A stretch of 64,000 bases of DNA, taken from Pseudomonas muyukensis. GTDB taxonomy: Bacteria > Pseudomonadota > Gammaproteobacteria > Pseudomonadales > Pseudomonadaceae. A model generated the notes under the pieces. The model searched no databases. It saw only the letters and a list, made by a program, of their open reading frames with translations, and had not been told where the DNA came from. Positions 25,466 through 34,307 of this stretch are shown piece after piece (positions within the stretch are counted from its first letter, which is position 1; the number at the start of each line of letters is the position of its first letter). Where the stretch lies: positions 3,996,501-4,060,500 of the forward strand of contig NZ_CP077073.1 of NCBI RefSeq assembly GCF_019139535.1. The letters are read 5' to 3'. The translations under genes were made by a program, and so were the position numbers.

Positions 25466-26212
25466 TTAGAACGCCAACCCCACCTTCACCCCGAACTCGT
25501 CCCGCTTGAGCTTGGTGTTGTCCGCCACCGGGGTGTCCTCGTCGAGCTTGTACTCGGTGCGGGTGTAGTACGCCCCCAGTTGCACCGGCATGCCGCCCTG
25601 CTGGTTCATCAGCAAGGTGACCTCGGCATAGGGGTTGGTGCGGTCCTTCATGTCGACGCTGTCGCTGCCGTAGTCATCGACCTTCAGCCGCGCACGGCCA
25701 TCGATGGTACGCCGCGCCCCCACTTCCACGCGCAGGGTCGAGGCGTCGAACTGGTGGTTGTAGCCCAGCGCCGCCTTGGCGAATGGCGACTTGTAGGTCA
25801 GCCGCGTATCGAGGTCGTTGATCTCGGGTTCGAAGCGCGTCCAGCTGTAGCCGCCGCCCAGGGTCAGGTCGACGAAGTTGCGCGCATCCAGCGCGGCGCG
25901 CCAGCCCAGGTCCAGGTCGGCCTGGGCCTCCTTGAGCTTGTTGTCGCTCTTCTTGCCGTACTTGGCCTCGGCACCGATCTGGTAGATGAAGCCGGATTCG
26001 GCGGTCATCTTGTTGCCGAAGGTGGCGAACACGCCGCCCTGACCCATGTGTTGCTTGTCCGATTCGCTGCCGCCCTCGAACTTGAACTTGTCGTAGGCGC
26101 CCAGCAGGCCGAGGGTGAACAGCGGATCGCTGCTCGGCGCCGCAGTGGCGGCCAGGGGCGCGCCGAGCAAGGCCAACAGGCAGGAATGACGCAGCAGGTG
26201 ACGGGTAAACAT
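25466..26212 (-). CDS. Putative outer-membrane beta-barrel protein
   Basis: 248 residues. Signal peptide MFTRHLLRHSCLLALLGAPL with cleavage near ATAAP. The mature chain shows alternating amphipathic strands (FVDLTLGGGYSWTRFEP, LRVEVGARRTIDGRARL, VQLGAYYTRTEYKL) and ends in a terminal Phe (VGLAF), the usual recognition end for barrel insertion. I do not recognise a specific family. It is divergent from the riboswitch-controlled TonB receptor, which might link it to the same uptake function, but this is weak. Confidence 0.72.
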   Translation of the reverse strand: MFTRHLLRHSCLLALLGAPLAATAAPSSDPLFTLGLLGAYDKFKFEGGSESDKQHMGQGGVFATFGNKMTAESGFIYQIGAEAKYGKKSDNKLKEAQADLDLGWRAALDARNFVDLTLGGGYSWTRFEPEINDLDTRLTYKSPFAKAALGYNHQFDASTLRVEVGARRTIDGRARLKVDDYGSDSVDMKDRTNPYAEVTLLMNQQGGMPVQLGAYYTRTEYKLDEDTPVADNTKLKRDEFGVKVGLAF

Positions 26213-26347
26213 GCGCAGAAGTCTCCATGACGTGAATGAATGAGCAACGACCGGTTCGAGGCAACGCCACTGGCGAAAGTTCGAAAAAAATTCGACAACT
26301 ACCGCTAACTCGCTAAGGCGTCACAGATTTTGCGTTCATTCAAACGA

Positions 26348-26376
26348 TTGACTCCCTGCCGGTTCGATGATCAGAT
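26348..26376 (+). promoter_or_regulatory. Candidate sigma-70 promoter of the cobalamin leader
   Basis: TTGACT (26348-26353) and TCAGAT (26371-26376), separated by 17 bases, place a transcript start near 26383, just before the riboswitch. The -10 element is a poor match. Confidence 0.4.
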
Positions 26377-26384
26377 GCGCGCCA

Positions 26385-26573
26385 GTTTCAGGTGTCCTGC
26401 GCCGCCGCGCGCAGGGTGAAACGGGAAGCCGGTGCGTCGTTGTCAACGACAAGTCCGGCGCTGCCCCCGCAACGGTAAGCGAGCGAAACCTTCGACACAC
26501 CACTGTGCACAGGCATGGGAAGGTGAAGGCTTCATGACCCTCGCAAGCCCGGAGACCGGCCTGAGGCTTCACT
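26385..26573 (+). promoter_or_regulatory. Cobalamin riboswitch (B12 element)
   Basis: The conserved order is present: CAGGTGTCCTGCGC, GCAGGGTGAAACGGGAAGC, CCGGTGCG, CGGCGCTGCCCCCGCAACGG (the B12 box core), TAAGCGAGCG, CACCACTGTGC, and the closing AGCCCGGAGACCGGCC. It lies about 115 bases before the TonB-dependent receptor start. In this class adenosylcobalamin binding lowers expression, here probably by masking translation or ending transcription before the receptor. It fills most of the 475-base gene-free stretch 26213-26687. Confidence 0.95.
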
Positions 26574-26687
26574 TGGCAACCCGCGGTGGGCGGGCGCAGG
26601 CCGGTATCCGCGTGCGCGCCTGCCTACGCGATTCGCCGTTGCGTGTTCTCCACCGGGATCCATTCATTCCTGCAGCAGTGGAACGAC

Positions 26688-28811
26688 ATGTCCCGATTCA
26701 ACAAGCTTCACACCCTGGCGGCCTGCCTGGCCGTGTCCCTGCCAGCGCTGGCCGACGAACAGCCCGGCGCCTCCCTGACCCTGCCCGCCACGGCCATCAC
26801 CGACAACCGTGAGCCGCAGGCCGTCGACCTGGCCACCCCGAGCCAAGCCGGCTCGCGCCTGAACCTCAGCGCCCTGGAAACGCCGGCCAGCACCAGCACC
26901 CTCACCGCGGCGCAGATCCAGGGGCGCAACAACCAGACCGTGCAGGACGCCGTGACCCGCTCGCCGGGCATCACCTTCATCGGCACCCCGGGCGATGGCG
27001 GTACCGGCCTGTCGGCGCGCGGTTTCACAGGCCAGAGCTCGGTGATGACCCTGTTCGATGGCGCGCGCCTGTACGCCGGTGCCGGCACCCTCACCTACCC
27101 GGTCGACCCATGGATGGTCGAGCGCATCGAGGTGATCCGCGGCCCGGCCTCGGTGCTGCATGGCGAAGGCGCCACCGGCGCGGTGGTCAACGTGATCCCG
27201 AAAAAACCCTTCAGTGGTGACATTCGCAACCACCTGCGCCTGGGTTACGGCTCCTGGGACCGTCAGCAGCTCGGCCTGGACAGCGGCGGCAGCCTCAGCG
27301 AACGCCTGAGCTATCGCCTGACCCTGAACCAGCAGGCCGGCAACGGTTGGGTCGACCGCACTGACTCACGCAGCCTGGCGCTGTCGGCCGCACTGCGCTT
27401 CGACGCCACGGACGACCTGAGCTTCACCCTGTCCCACGAGCGCGGCGACGCACAACCGGCCAACTACTACGGCACCCCACTGATCGACGGCCACCTGCGC
27501 AGCAGCCTGGGCAAGAAGAACTACAACGTCAGCAACGACCAGCAGCGCTACCACGACGAGTGGACGCGGCTGACCAGCGACTGGCAGATCAACGACCACC
27601 TCAGCGCCAGCAACCAGCTGTACTACATCAAGAGCCGCCGGCACTGGCGCAATGCCGAGGAGTACAGCTGGGATGGCGCCAGCGGGCAGATCCTGCGTGG
27701 CAGTTTCCTTGAGATCAAGCACAACCAGGAGCAGATCGGCGACCTGCAGAGCTTCACCTTCGACCATTCGCTGTTCGGGCTGGCCAGCAAGACCGTGGTC
27801 GGGGCGCAGTACAACAAGATCCGTTTCAATGTCGACAGCAACTCACCCTACAACGACGACAGCAAGGACCCGCTCGACCCTTGGCAGCCCGCCCCCGGCG
27901 GTTTCCACAGTGGCTCGCCGCTACGCCCGCAGATGCTGTCCAAAACCAGTACCTTTGCTCTTTTTGCGGAAAACAGAACGCAACTGACCGAGCGCCTGTC
28001 GCTGGTCACCGGCGTGCGCCGCGACCAGAACCATATCGACCGCGACGACCTCACCAACGGCACCCGCAACGACCGCAGCCTGCGCGGCGGCAACTGGCGT
28101 GCCGGGCTGGTGTTCGCCGTCAGCGACGACCTGTCGCTGTACGGCCAGTACTCCACCAGCGAGGATGGCGTCGGCGACCTGTTGACCTTGCGCCCCGAGC
28201 AGCGCCTGGAACTGACCGAAGCCAAGCAGACCGAGCTGGGCTTGAAGCAGCGTTTCTGGGAGGGGCGCGGCGAGTGGACGCTGGCGGCGTACCACATCGT
28301 CAAGAAAAAGCTGCCGGTCTATGACGTGGTGACCAAGGGCAGCCAGCAAGCCGGCCAGCAGACCTCCGACGGGCTCGAAGCCAGCCTGGAGCTGGCCCTT
28401 GGCAACCAGTGGCAGGTGTCGGCGAACGCCGCACTGCTGCGGGCCAAGTACGATGATTTCCTGCAGCGCAGCGGGGGTGTGGTGTACGACCGGGCCGGCA
28501 ATCGTCCGCAAGACGTCCCGCGCCGCACCGCCAACCTGTGGTTGAGCAAAGGCTTCGGCCAGGCCGTCGACGCCGGTATCGGCCTGCGCTATGTGGACGC
28601 GCGCTACACCAGTGCCGCCAACGACGCCCAGGTGCCGGGCTACAGCGTGGTCGACGCCAACCTTGGCTGGCAAGTGCTGCCCGATGTACGCCTGGGGCTG
28701 CAGGTGAACAACCTGTTCGACCGCCAGTATGCCCAGTCCAGCTATAGCGGCGAGCAGTGGCTGCTGGGGGCGCCCAGGTCGTACTTCGCCACGGTCGACT
28801 ACAGCTTCTAG
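26688..28811 (+). CDS. TonB-dependent outer-membrane receptor under B12 control
   Basis: 707 residues from the ATG at 26688. Signal peptide MSRFNKLHTLAACLAVSLPA ending ALA; possible TonB box near TLPATAITD; plug domain with QGRNNQTVQDAVTRSPGITF and VERIEVIRGPASVLHGEGA; 22-strand barrel ending YFATVDYSF with terminal Phe. The plug resembles siderophore-type receptors rather than enteric BtuB. Control by the riboswitch argues for transport of cobalamin, another corrinoid, or possibly cobalt chelates. The Shine-Dalgarno is weak (AGTGGA). Confidence 0.9.
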   Translation: MSRFNKLHTLAACLAVSLPALADEQPGASLTLPATAITDNREPQAVDLATPSQAGSRLNLSALETPASTSTLTAAQIQGRNNQTVQDAVTRSPGITFIGTPGDGGTGLSARGFTGQSSVMTLFDGARLYAGAGTLTYPVDPWMVERIEVIRGPASVLHGEGATGAVVNVIPKKPFSGDIRNHLRLGYGSWDRQQLGLDSGGSLSERLSYRLTLNQQAGNGWVDRTDSRSLALSAALRFDATDDLSFTLSHERGDAQPANYYGTPLIDGHLRSSLGKKNYNVSNDQQRYHDEWTRLTSDWQINDHLSASNQLYYIKSRRHWRNAEEYSWDGASGQILRGSFLEIKHNQEQIGDLQSFTFDHSLFGLASKTVVGAQYNKIRFNVDSNSPYNDDSKDPLDPWQPAPGGFHSGSPLRPQMLSKTSTFALFAENRTQLTERLSLVTGVRRDQNHIDRDDLTNGTRNDRSLRGGNWRAGLVFAVSDDLSLYGQYSTSEDGVGDLLTLRPEQRLELTEAKQTELGLKQRFWEGRGEWTLAAYHIVKKKLPVYDVVTKGSQQAGQQTSDGLEASLELALGNQWQVSANAALLRAKYDDFLQRSGGVVYDRAGNRPQDVPRRTANLWLSKGFGQAVDAGIGLRYVDARYTSAANDAQVPGYSVVDANLGWQVLPDVRLGLQVNNLFDRQYAQSSYSGEQWLLGAPRSYFATVDYSF

Positions 28812-28834
28812 GGCCCCCGCCATGCGCTACTCCT

Positions 28835-29940
28835 GTAGGAGCCAGCTTGCTGGCGAACCAGGCGACGCGGTGGATGGCACCGGCTATGCCGGTGTTCGCC
28901 GGCAAGCCGGCTCCTACGCCCTGTAGGAGTCAGCCTTGCTGGCGAACCAGGCGACGCGGTGGATGGCACCGGCTGCGCCGGTGTTCGCCGGCAAAGCCGG
29001 CTCCTACGCCCTGTAGGAGCCAGCCTTGCTGGCGAACCAGGCGACGCGGTGGATGGCACCGGCTGCGCCGGTGTTCGCCGGCAAGCCGGCTCCTACACCC
29101 CGTAGGAGCCAGCTTGCTGGCGAAGCAAGCGACGCGGTGGATGGCACCGGCTGCGCCGGTGTTCGCCGGCAAGCCGGCTCCTACGCCCTGTAGGAGCCAG
29201 CTTGCTGGCGAAGCAAGCGACGCGGTGGATGGCACCGGCTGCGCCGGTGTTCGCCGGCAAGCCGGCTCCTACGCCCTGTAGGAGCCAGCCTTGCTGGCGA
29301 AGCAAGCGACGCGGTGGATGGCACCGGCTGCGCCGGTGTTCGCCGGCAAGCCGGCTCCTACGCCCTGTAGGAGCCAGCCTTGCTGGCGAAGCAAGCGACG
29401 CGGTGGATGGCACCGGCTGCGCCGGTGTTCGCCGGCAAGCCGGCTCCTACGCCCTGTAGGAGCCAGCCTTGCTGGCGAAGCAAGCGACGCGGTGGATGGC
29501 ACCGGCTGCGCCGGTGTTCGCCGGCAAGCCGGCTCCTACGCCCTGTAGGAGCCAGCCTTGCTGGCGAAGCAAGCGACGCGGTGGATGGCACCGGCTGCGC
29601 CGGTGTTCGCCGGCAAGCCGGCTCCTACGCCCTGTAGGAGCCAGCCTTGCTGGCGAAGCAAGCGACGCGGTGGATGGCACCGGCTGCGCCGGTGTTCGCC
29701 GGCAAGCCGGCTCCTACACCCTGTAGGAGCCAGCCTTGCTGGCGAACCAGGCGACGCGGTGGATGGCACCGGCTATGCCGGTGTTCGCCGGCAAGCCGGC
29801 TCCTACGCCCTGTAGGAGCCAGCCTTGCTGGCGAAGCAAGCGACGTGGTGGATGGCACCGGCTGCGCCGGTGTTCGCCGGCAAAGCCGGCTCCTACGCCC
29901 CGTAGGAGCCAGCCTTGCTGGCGAACCAGGCGACGCGGTG
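28835..29940. repeat. Tandem REPIN array, twelve full units and one half
   Basis: Units begin at 28835, 28923, 29013, 29102, 29190, 29278, 29367, 29456, 29545, 29634, 29723, 29812 and 29902 (period 88-90). Each is a GTAGGAGCCAGCCTTGCTGG arm, a spacer with GACGCGGTGGATGGCACCGG, and a TTCGCCGGCAAGCCGGCTCC arm, then a CGCCCT linker. The last unit stops after its left arm. Central units are nearly identical; the outer ones carry more changes (TATGCCGG, CCAGGCGACG versus GCAAGCGACG). This fills the 1,296-base gap 28812-30107; predicted 77-106 residue ORFs inside it are repeat artefacts. Confidence 0.95.
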
Positions 29941-30107
29941 CCTCTGGCGCTTGGCGGGGTTGCGTCACACCTGAGCCTACCTGTAAAGCCTCGCCATTCG
30001 ATATCAGTTATGCATCGATTGCATTTGTCCCTCGCGCCGAACCCATGGCATGAATGCAGGTCCACGCCTTTACTTGGCCGCATTCCGCCTTCCAGGAGAT
30101 TACGCGC

Positions 30108-30947
30108 ATGAGCAAGCCCGAGTACATTCCGCCCAAGGTCTGGACCCACCAGGCCCCCTCTGGCGGCCAGTTCGCCAGCATCAACCGCCCCGTCGCCGGC
30201 CCCACCCACGACACACCGCTGCCGGTCGGCAAGCAGCCGCTGCAGCTTTACTCGCTGGCCACGCCCAACGGCGTCAAGGTCACCATCCTCTTGGAAGAGC
30301 TGCTCGCCCTCGGCCACACCGGCGCCGAATACGACGCCTGGTTGATCCGCATCGGTGAAGGCGACCAGTTCGGCAGCGGCTTCGTCGCGGTCAACCCGAA
30401 CTCGAAGATCCCCGCCCTGCTCGACAATAGCGTCGAACCGCCCGTGCGGGTATTCGAGTCCGGCTCGATCCTGCTGTACCTGGCCGAGAAGTTCGGCGCC
30501 TTGCTGCCCAAGGCACCAGCCGCGCGCACCGAGAGCCTGAACTGGCTGTTCTGGCAGATGGGCTCGGCCCCCTACCTGGGCGGCGGTTTCGGCCACTTCT
30601 ATGTGTATGCGCCCGAGAAGTTCGAATACGCCATCAACCGCTTCAGCATGGAAGCCAAGCGTCAGCTCGACGTGCTCGAGCGGCGCCTGGCCGAAAGCCC
30701 CTACCTGGGCGGCGACCAATACAGCATCGCCGACATCGCCGTATGGCCCTGGTATGGCCAGCTGGTGCGCGGCAACCTGTATGGCGCGGCGGAGTTTCTT
30801 GCCGTCCATGATTACCCGCATGTGCAGCGCTGGGCCGAAGCCATCGCCCAGCGCCCGGCCGTGCAGCGCGGCACCCGGGTCAACCGCACCTGGGGCGAGG
30901 AGGCCAGCCAGGTGCCAGAGCGACATAGCGCGGCGGACCTGGGCTGA
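30108..30947 (+). CDS. yghU: Glutathione S-transferase-like disulfide reductase (YghU family)
   Basis: 279 residues from the ATG at 30108, with AGGAG nine bases upstream. The N-terminal extension PPKVWTHQAPSGGQFASINR is typical of YghU. The thioredoxin-like domain has YSLATPNGVKVTILLEE and then ESGSILLYLAEKFG; the helical domain ends near RVNRTWGEE. YghU proteins bind two glutathiones and reduce disulfides or peroxides in the cytosol. The gene stands alone just after the REPIN array. Confidence 0.9.
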   Translation: MSKPEYIPPKVWTHQAPSGGQFASINRPVAGPTHDTPLPVGKQPLQLYSLATPNGVKVTILLEELLALGHTGAEYDAWLIRIGEGDQFGSGFVAVNPNSKIPALLDNSVEPPVRVFESGSILLYLAEKFGALLPKAPAARTESLNWLFWQMGSAPYLGGGFGHFYVYAPEKFEYAINRFSMEAKRQLDVLERRLAESPYLGGDQYSIADIAVWPWYGQLVRGNLYGAAEFLAVHDYPHVQRWAEAIAQRPAVQRGTRVNRTWGEEASQVPERHSAADLG

Positions 30948-30950
30948 CAC

Positions 30951-30975
30951 GGCTGGCCGCCCAGGCAGGCCAGCC
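30951..30975. terminator. Hairpin after yghU
   Basis: GGCTGGCC, nine-base loop, GGCCAGCC immediately after the yghU stop. No T-tract follows, so a true intrinsic terminator is uncertain. Confidence 0.4.
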
Positions 30976-31077
30976 CTGCCCGGGCGACCGGCAAAAACGG
31001 TGGCACTTTGCCCTAAAGTTATCGACCACCCAGCCGTAACCCTTGGTCTGACTTAGCTCGATCAAGGATGAAGCGAC

Positions 31078-31686
31078 GTGAAGAAACTGCTGCTGGCCAG
31101 CGCCATGAGCGCCCTGCTGTCGATGACCGGTTGCGTCTCGTACAACGTCGTCGGCCCGGTCGGCGCGCCGGCCCATGGCGCCAGCGTCACCAGCCCACGC
31201 AGCGCCCAGCTCGCCGATGTGCAGGTCTCGGCGGTGGGTATCGACGCCGCGACCCGCCAGGCCATCAGCCGTTCGCTGACCCACCAGCTCAGCCACTACG
31301 TGAGCCAGGCCGGCTACTTCGAGCGCGTCACCGAATACCCCACCCGCCTGGGCACCCAGGACGTCCTGCTGAAGTTCGAGATGACCTCGCTCAAGGGCCA
31401 TCGCGGCCCGCACCCAGCCTATGTGCCGGGTGCCTTGCTCACCCTGACCCTGTGGATCTGGTGCAACGGCCCGATCTACGTCGACCGCTTCGATGTCGCC
31501 GGCAACCTGGTGATCGTCGACCGTGACGGCGTCGAGCTGGCCCGGGCCAAGGACCAGCTCAGCCTCGCGCACAACGTCGGCCTGTATGGCGGCGAGTACT
31601 GGGCACCGACGATGGGCGGCAAGCAACTCACCCTCTTGGTCGGCAAGCTGCTCGACCAGGCCACCGTTCAACTGGCCAAACGCTAA
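31078..31686 (+). CDS. Putative lipoprotein of unknown function, upstream member of pair
   Basis: 202 residues from a GTG at 31078, with AAGGATG upstream. Lipoprotein signal MKKLLLASAMSALLSMTGC; after the cysteine comes VSYNVVGPVG, nearly the same as the next gene's CVSYSTGDLAPVG. One internal hydrophobic segment (GALLTLTLWIWC) could interact with a membrane. I do not recognise the family. It lies 15 bases before a second lipoprotein and is clearly co-transcribed with it. Confidence 0.75.
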   Translation: MKKLLLASAMSALLSMTGCVSYNVVGPVGAPAHGASVTSPRSAQLADVQVSAVGIDAATRQAISRSLTHQLSHYVSQAGYFERVTEYPTRLGTQDVLLKFEMTSLKGHRGPHPAYVPGALLTLTLWIWCNGPIYVDRFDVAGNLVIVDRDGVELARAKDQLSLAHNVGLYGGEYWAPTMGGKQLTLLVGKLLDQATVQLAKR

Positions 31687-31701
31687 AACAGGAAAAACCC
31701 G

Positions 31702-32286
31702 ATGACCCTCTTCAAACACGGCTTGCTGCTGGGCGCCCTGCTGCTCGGCGGCTGCGTTTCGTATTCCACCGGCGACCTGGCCCCGGTCGGTACCTGGCCA
31801 CCGGCTGCCAGCACCGCGCCAGTCAAGCCCAGCGCCTACCTGCGCAACACTTCGCTGTACCAGGTGAACGACGGTGCGGCCGTCGCCGCGGCGGGCGCCC
31901 CCGCGCAGCTGTGGGAAAAGGCGATCACCGAGACCTACGAGCAATCCGGGCGCTTTGCCCAGGTCAACACCCACAAGAGCGAAGCGGACCTGTACGCCGA
32001 ATCGACCCTGCTCAATCACGAGGAGTTCATCACCGCCTCGGCGTTCATCACCGGCTTCACGCTGTTCCTGATCCCCTCCACGGCGAAGAACACCTTCACC
32101 TTGCAAACCGTGTTCAAGGACAAGGACGGCCAGGAAGTCGGGCGCATCAGCAAAAGCGAATCGGTGCGCACCTGGATGCAACTGGTGCTGATCGTCGGCC
32201 TGCCGTTCCAGGCCGATACCCGTGACGTGGTCCGCGAGCTGGCCCGCAGCACCCTGGACGAGGCCGTGCAGCGCAAGCTGTTGTAA
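31702..32286 (+). CDS. Putative lipoprotein of unknown function, downstream member of pair
   Basis: 194 residues. Clear lipobox in GALLLGGC, then VSYSTGDLAPVGTWPP. A hydrophobic run AFITGFTLFLIPST sits at the place that matches the hydrophobic segment of the upstream lipoprotein, and both continue with a 'D-x-D-G-x-E' stretch (KDKDGQEVGR here, VDRDGVELAR there). The two are therefore probably diverged paralogues that may form a heteromer in the envelope (inference). Confidence 0.75.
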   Translation: MTLFKHGLLLGALLLGGCVSYSTGDLAPVGTWPPAASTAPVKPSAYLRNTSLYQVNDGAAVAAAGAPAQLWEKAITETYEQSGRFAQVNTHKSEADLYAESTLLNHEEFITASAFITGFTLFLIPSTAKNTFTLQTVFKDKDGQEVGRISKSESVRTWMQLVLIVGLPFQADTRDVVRELARSTLDEAVQRKLL

Positions 32287-32505
32287 CACAAGGCCCTGGC
32301 AAGGCAGTGGGCCTGCCCGGCGCAAAGACAGGGGCCACTGCGCGCCCCTTTCGCGGCGCAAGGCCGCTGCCACCGAAACGGTCCAGGCCTGCCACCAGAG
32401 TGCCGCGCTGCAACGAAGCATTTCCCCACTGCATGCCTGCGTCCGACAAGACCTTCTTGCTACACTCGCCGCCATGATTTCCACCTGCACAACTGTGGTG
32501 ACAGC

Positions 32506-34209
32506 ATGATCGAGGTAACCGAGGTTTCCATTGCCGAGCTGCGCGACGCGCTCGAGTCCGGCCGCACGACCGCCGTCGAACTGGTCAAGGCCTATCTGGC
32601 GCGCATCGACGCCTATGATGGCAAGGACACCCCCACGGCACTCAACGCCGTGGTGGTACGCAACCCTGAAGCGCTGCAGGAAGCCGAGGCCTCCGACGCC
32701 CGCCGTGCCCGTGGCGCGACGCTCGGCCCGCTGGACGGCATCCCCTACACCGCCAAGGACAGCTACCTGGTCAAGGGCCTGACCGCCGCCTCAGGCAGCC
32801 CGGCCTTCAAGGACCTGGTCGCCCAGCGCGACGCCTTCACCGTCGAGCGCCTGCGCGCTGGTGGCGCCATCTGCCTGGGCAAGACCAACATGCCGCCCAT
32901 GGCCAACGGCGGCATGCAGCGCGGCGTCTACGGCCGTGCCGAAAGCCCGTACAACGCCCACTACCTGACCGCGCCCTTCGCCTCAGGCTCCTCCAACGGC
33001 GCCGGCACCGCCACCGCCGCCAGCTTCAGCGCCTTCGGCCTGGCCGAGGAAACCTGGTCCAGCGGCCGTGGCCCCGCGTCGAACAATGGCCTGTGCGCCT
33101 ACACCCCATCACGCGGGGTGATCTCGGTGCGCGGCAACTGGCCGCTGACGCCGACCATGGACGTGGTGGTGCCCTACGCCCGGACCATGGCCGACCTGCT
33201 GGAAATCCTCGACGTGGTGGTGGCCGACGACGCCGACCCACGCGGCGACCTGTGGCGCCTGCAGCCGTGGGTGCCGATCCCGGCCGCCTCCAGCGTGCGC
33301 CCGCAGTCGTACCTGGCGCTGGCAGTGACCGCCGACTCGCTCAAGGGCAAGCGCTTCGCCGTGCCGCGCATGTACATCAATGCCGACCCCGAGGCCGGCA
33401 CGTCCGAGAAGCCGGGCATCGGCGGCCCGACCGGCCAGCGCATCAACACCCGTGCCAGCGTGATCGAACTGTGGAACCAGGCCCGTCAGGCCCTGGAAGC
33501 GGCCGGCGCGCAAGTGGTCGAGACCGACTTCCCGCTGGTTTCCAACTGCGAAGGCGACCGTCCGGGCGCGCCGACCGTGTTCAACCGCGGCATCGTCAGC
33601 AAGGAATTCCTCCACGACGAGCTGTGGGAGCTGTCCGGCTGGGCCTTCGACGACTTCCTGCGCGCCAACGACGACCCCAAGCTCAACCGCCTGGCCGATG
33701 TCGACGGCCCGCAGATCTTCCCCCACGACCCGGGCACCCTGCCCAACCGTGAGGATGACCTGGCTGCCGGCATGGACGAGTACGTCAACATGGCCAAGCG
33801 CGGCCTGAAGAGCTGGGAGCAGATCGCCACCGTGCCGGACGGCCTGCGCGGCCTGGAAGCCACGCGCAAGCTCGACCTGGAAGACTGGATGGACGCCCAG
33901 GGCCTGGACGCGGTGCTGTTCCCCACCGTGGCCGATGTCGGCCCGGCGGATGCCGACGTCAACCCGGTGTCAGCGGACATCGCCTGGAGCAACGGTATCT
34001 GGGTGGCCAACGGCAACCTGGCGATTCGCCACCTGGGGGTGCCGACCGTCACCGTGCCGATGGGCGTGATGGCCGATATCGGCATGCCAGTGGGGCTGAC
34101 CTTCGCCGGTAAGGCCTACAGCGACAACAATCTGTTGAAATTCGCGGCAGCCTTCGAAGCGACCGGTTCGCGCCGGATGACTCCACCGCGCACCCCAAAA
34201 CTCGGCTGA
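32506..34209 (+). CDS. Amidase-signature family protein with altered active-site loop
   Basis: 567 residues, within the range of amidase-signature hydrolases. The catalytic lysine region PLDGIPYTAKDSYLVKG gives Lys84, and the cis-serine region ASGSSNGAG (about 160-168) is kept in altered form. Where the family has GSDTGGSIR, this protein has AEETWSSGR (180-188), so the two glycines before the nucleophile are Trp-Ser while a serine (about 186) remains. The C-terminal part has FPTVADVGPAD and VPTVTVPMGV. It may be a divergent amidase or a non-canonical subgroup; substrate unknown. No clear Shine-Dalgarno is seen. Confidence 0.8.
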   Translation: MIEVTEVSIAELRDALESGRTTAVELVKAYLARIDAYDGKDTPTALNAVVVRNPEALQEAEASDARRARGATLGPLDGIPYTAKDSYLVKGLTAASGSPAFKDLVAQRDAFTVERLRAGGAICLGKTNMPPMANGGMQRGVYGRAESPYNAHYLTAPFASGSSNGAGTATAASFSAFGLAEETWSSGRGPASNNGLCAYTPSRGVISVRGNWPLTPTMDVVVPYARTMADLLEILDVVVADDADPRGDLWRLQPWVPIPAASSVRPQSYLALAVTADSLKGKRFAVPRMYINADPEAGTSEKPGIGGPTGQRINTRASVIELWNQARQALEAAGAQVVETDFPLVSNCEGDRPGAPTVFNRGIVSKEFLHDELWELSGWAFDDFLRANDDPKLNRLADVDGPQIFPHDPGTLPNREDDLAAGMDEYVNMAKRGLKSWEQIATVPDGLRGLEATRKLDLEDWMDAQGLDAVLFPTVADVGPADADVNPVSADIAWSNGIWVANGNLAIRHLGVPTVTVPMGVMADIGMPVGLTFAGKAYSDNNLLKFAAAFEATGSRRMTPPRTPKLG

Positions 34210-34256
34210 TCCCTAGCCGCAGGCCCCCTGCGGCACGGCTGAACAACACTCGCCAA

Positions 34257-34294
34257 ATTCAATTATTTGTGTAAAATTCAACACAATATTGAAT
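34257..34294. promoter_or_regulatory. Large imperfect palindrome before DauR-like gene
   Basis: Left arm ATTCAATTATTTGTGT and right arm ACACAATATTGAAT around an eight-base AT-rich centre, in a very AT-rich island just 14 bases before the regulator start. A good candidate for an autoregulatory operator. Confidence 0.55.
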
Positions 34295-34307
34295 CTGGCG
34301 AGCTCCC

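Noticed and set aside
29202..29769. Repeated 77-85 residue ORFs on both strands (MLAKQATRWMAPAAPVF and similar)
   Set aside because: They are frames opened by the REPIN units themselves, equal on both strands and without ribosome-binding sites.
28835..29940. CRISPR array
   Set aside because: Repeats are regularly spaced, but the whole 89-base unit is repeated, with no unique spacers, the repeats are long palindromes, and no cas genes are present. They are REPINs.
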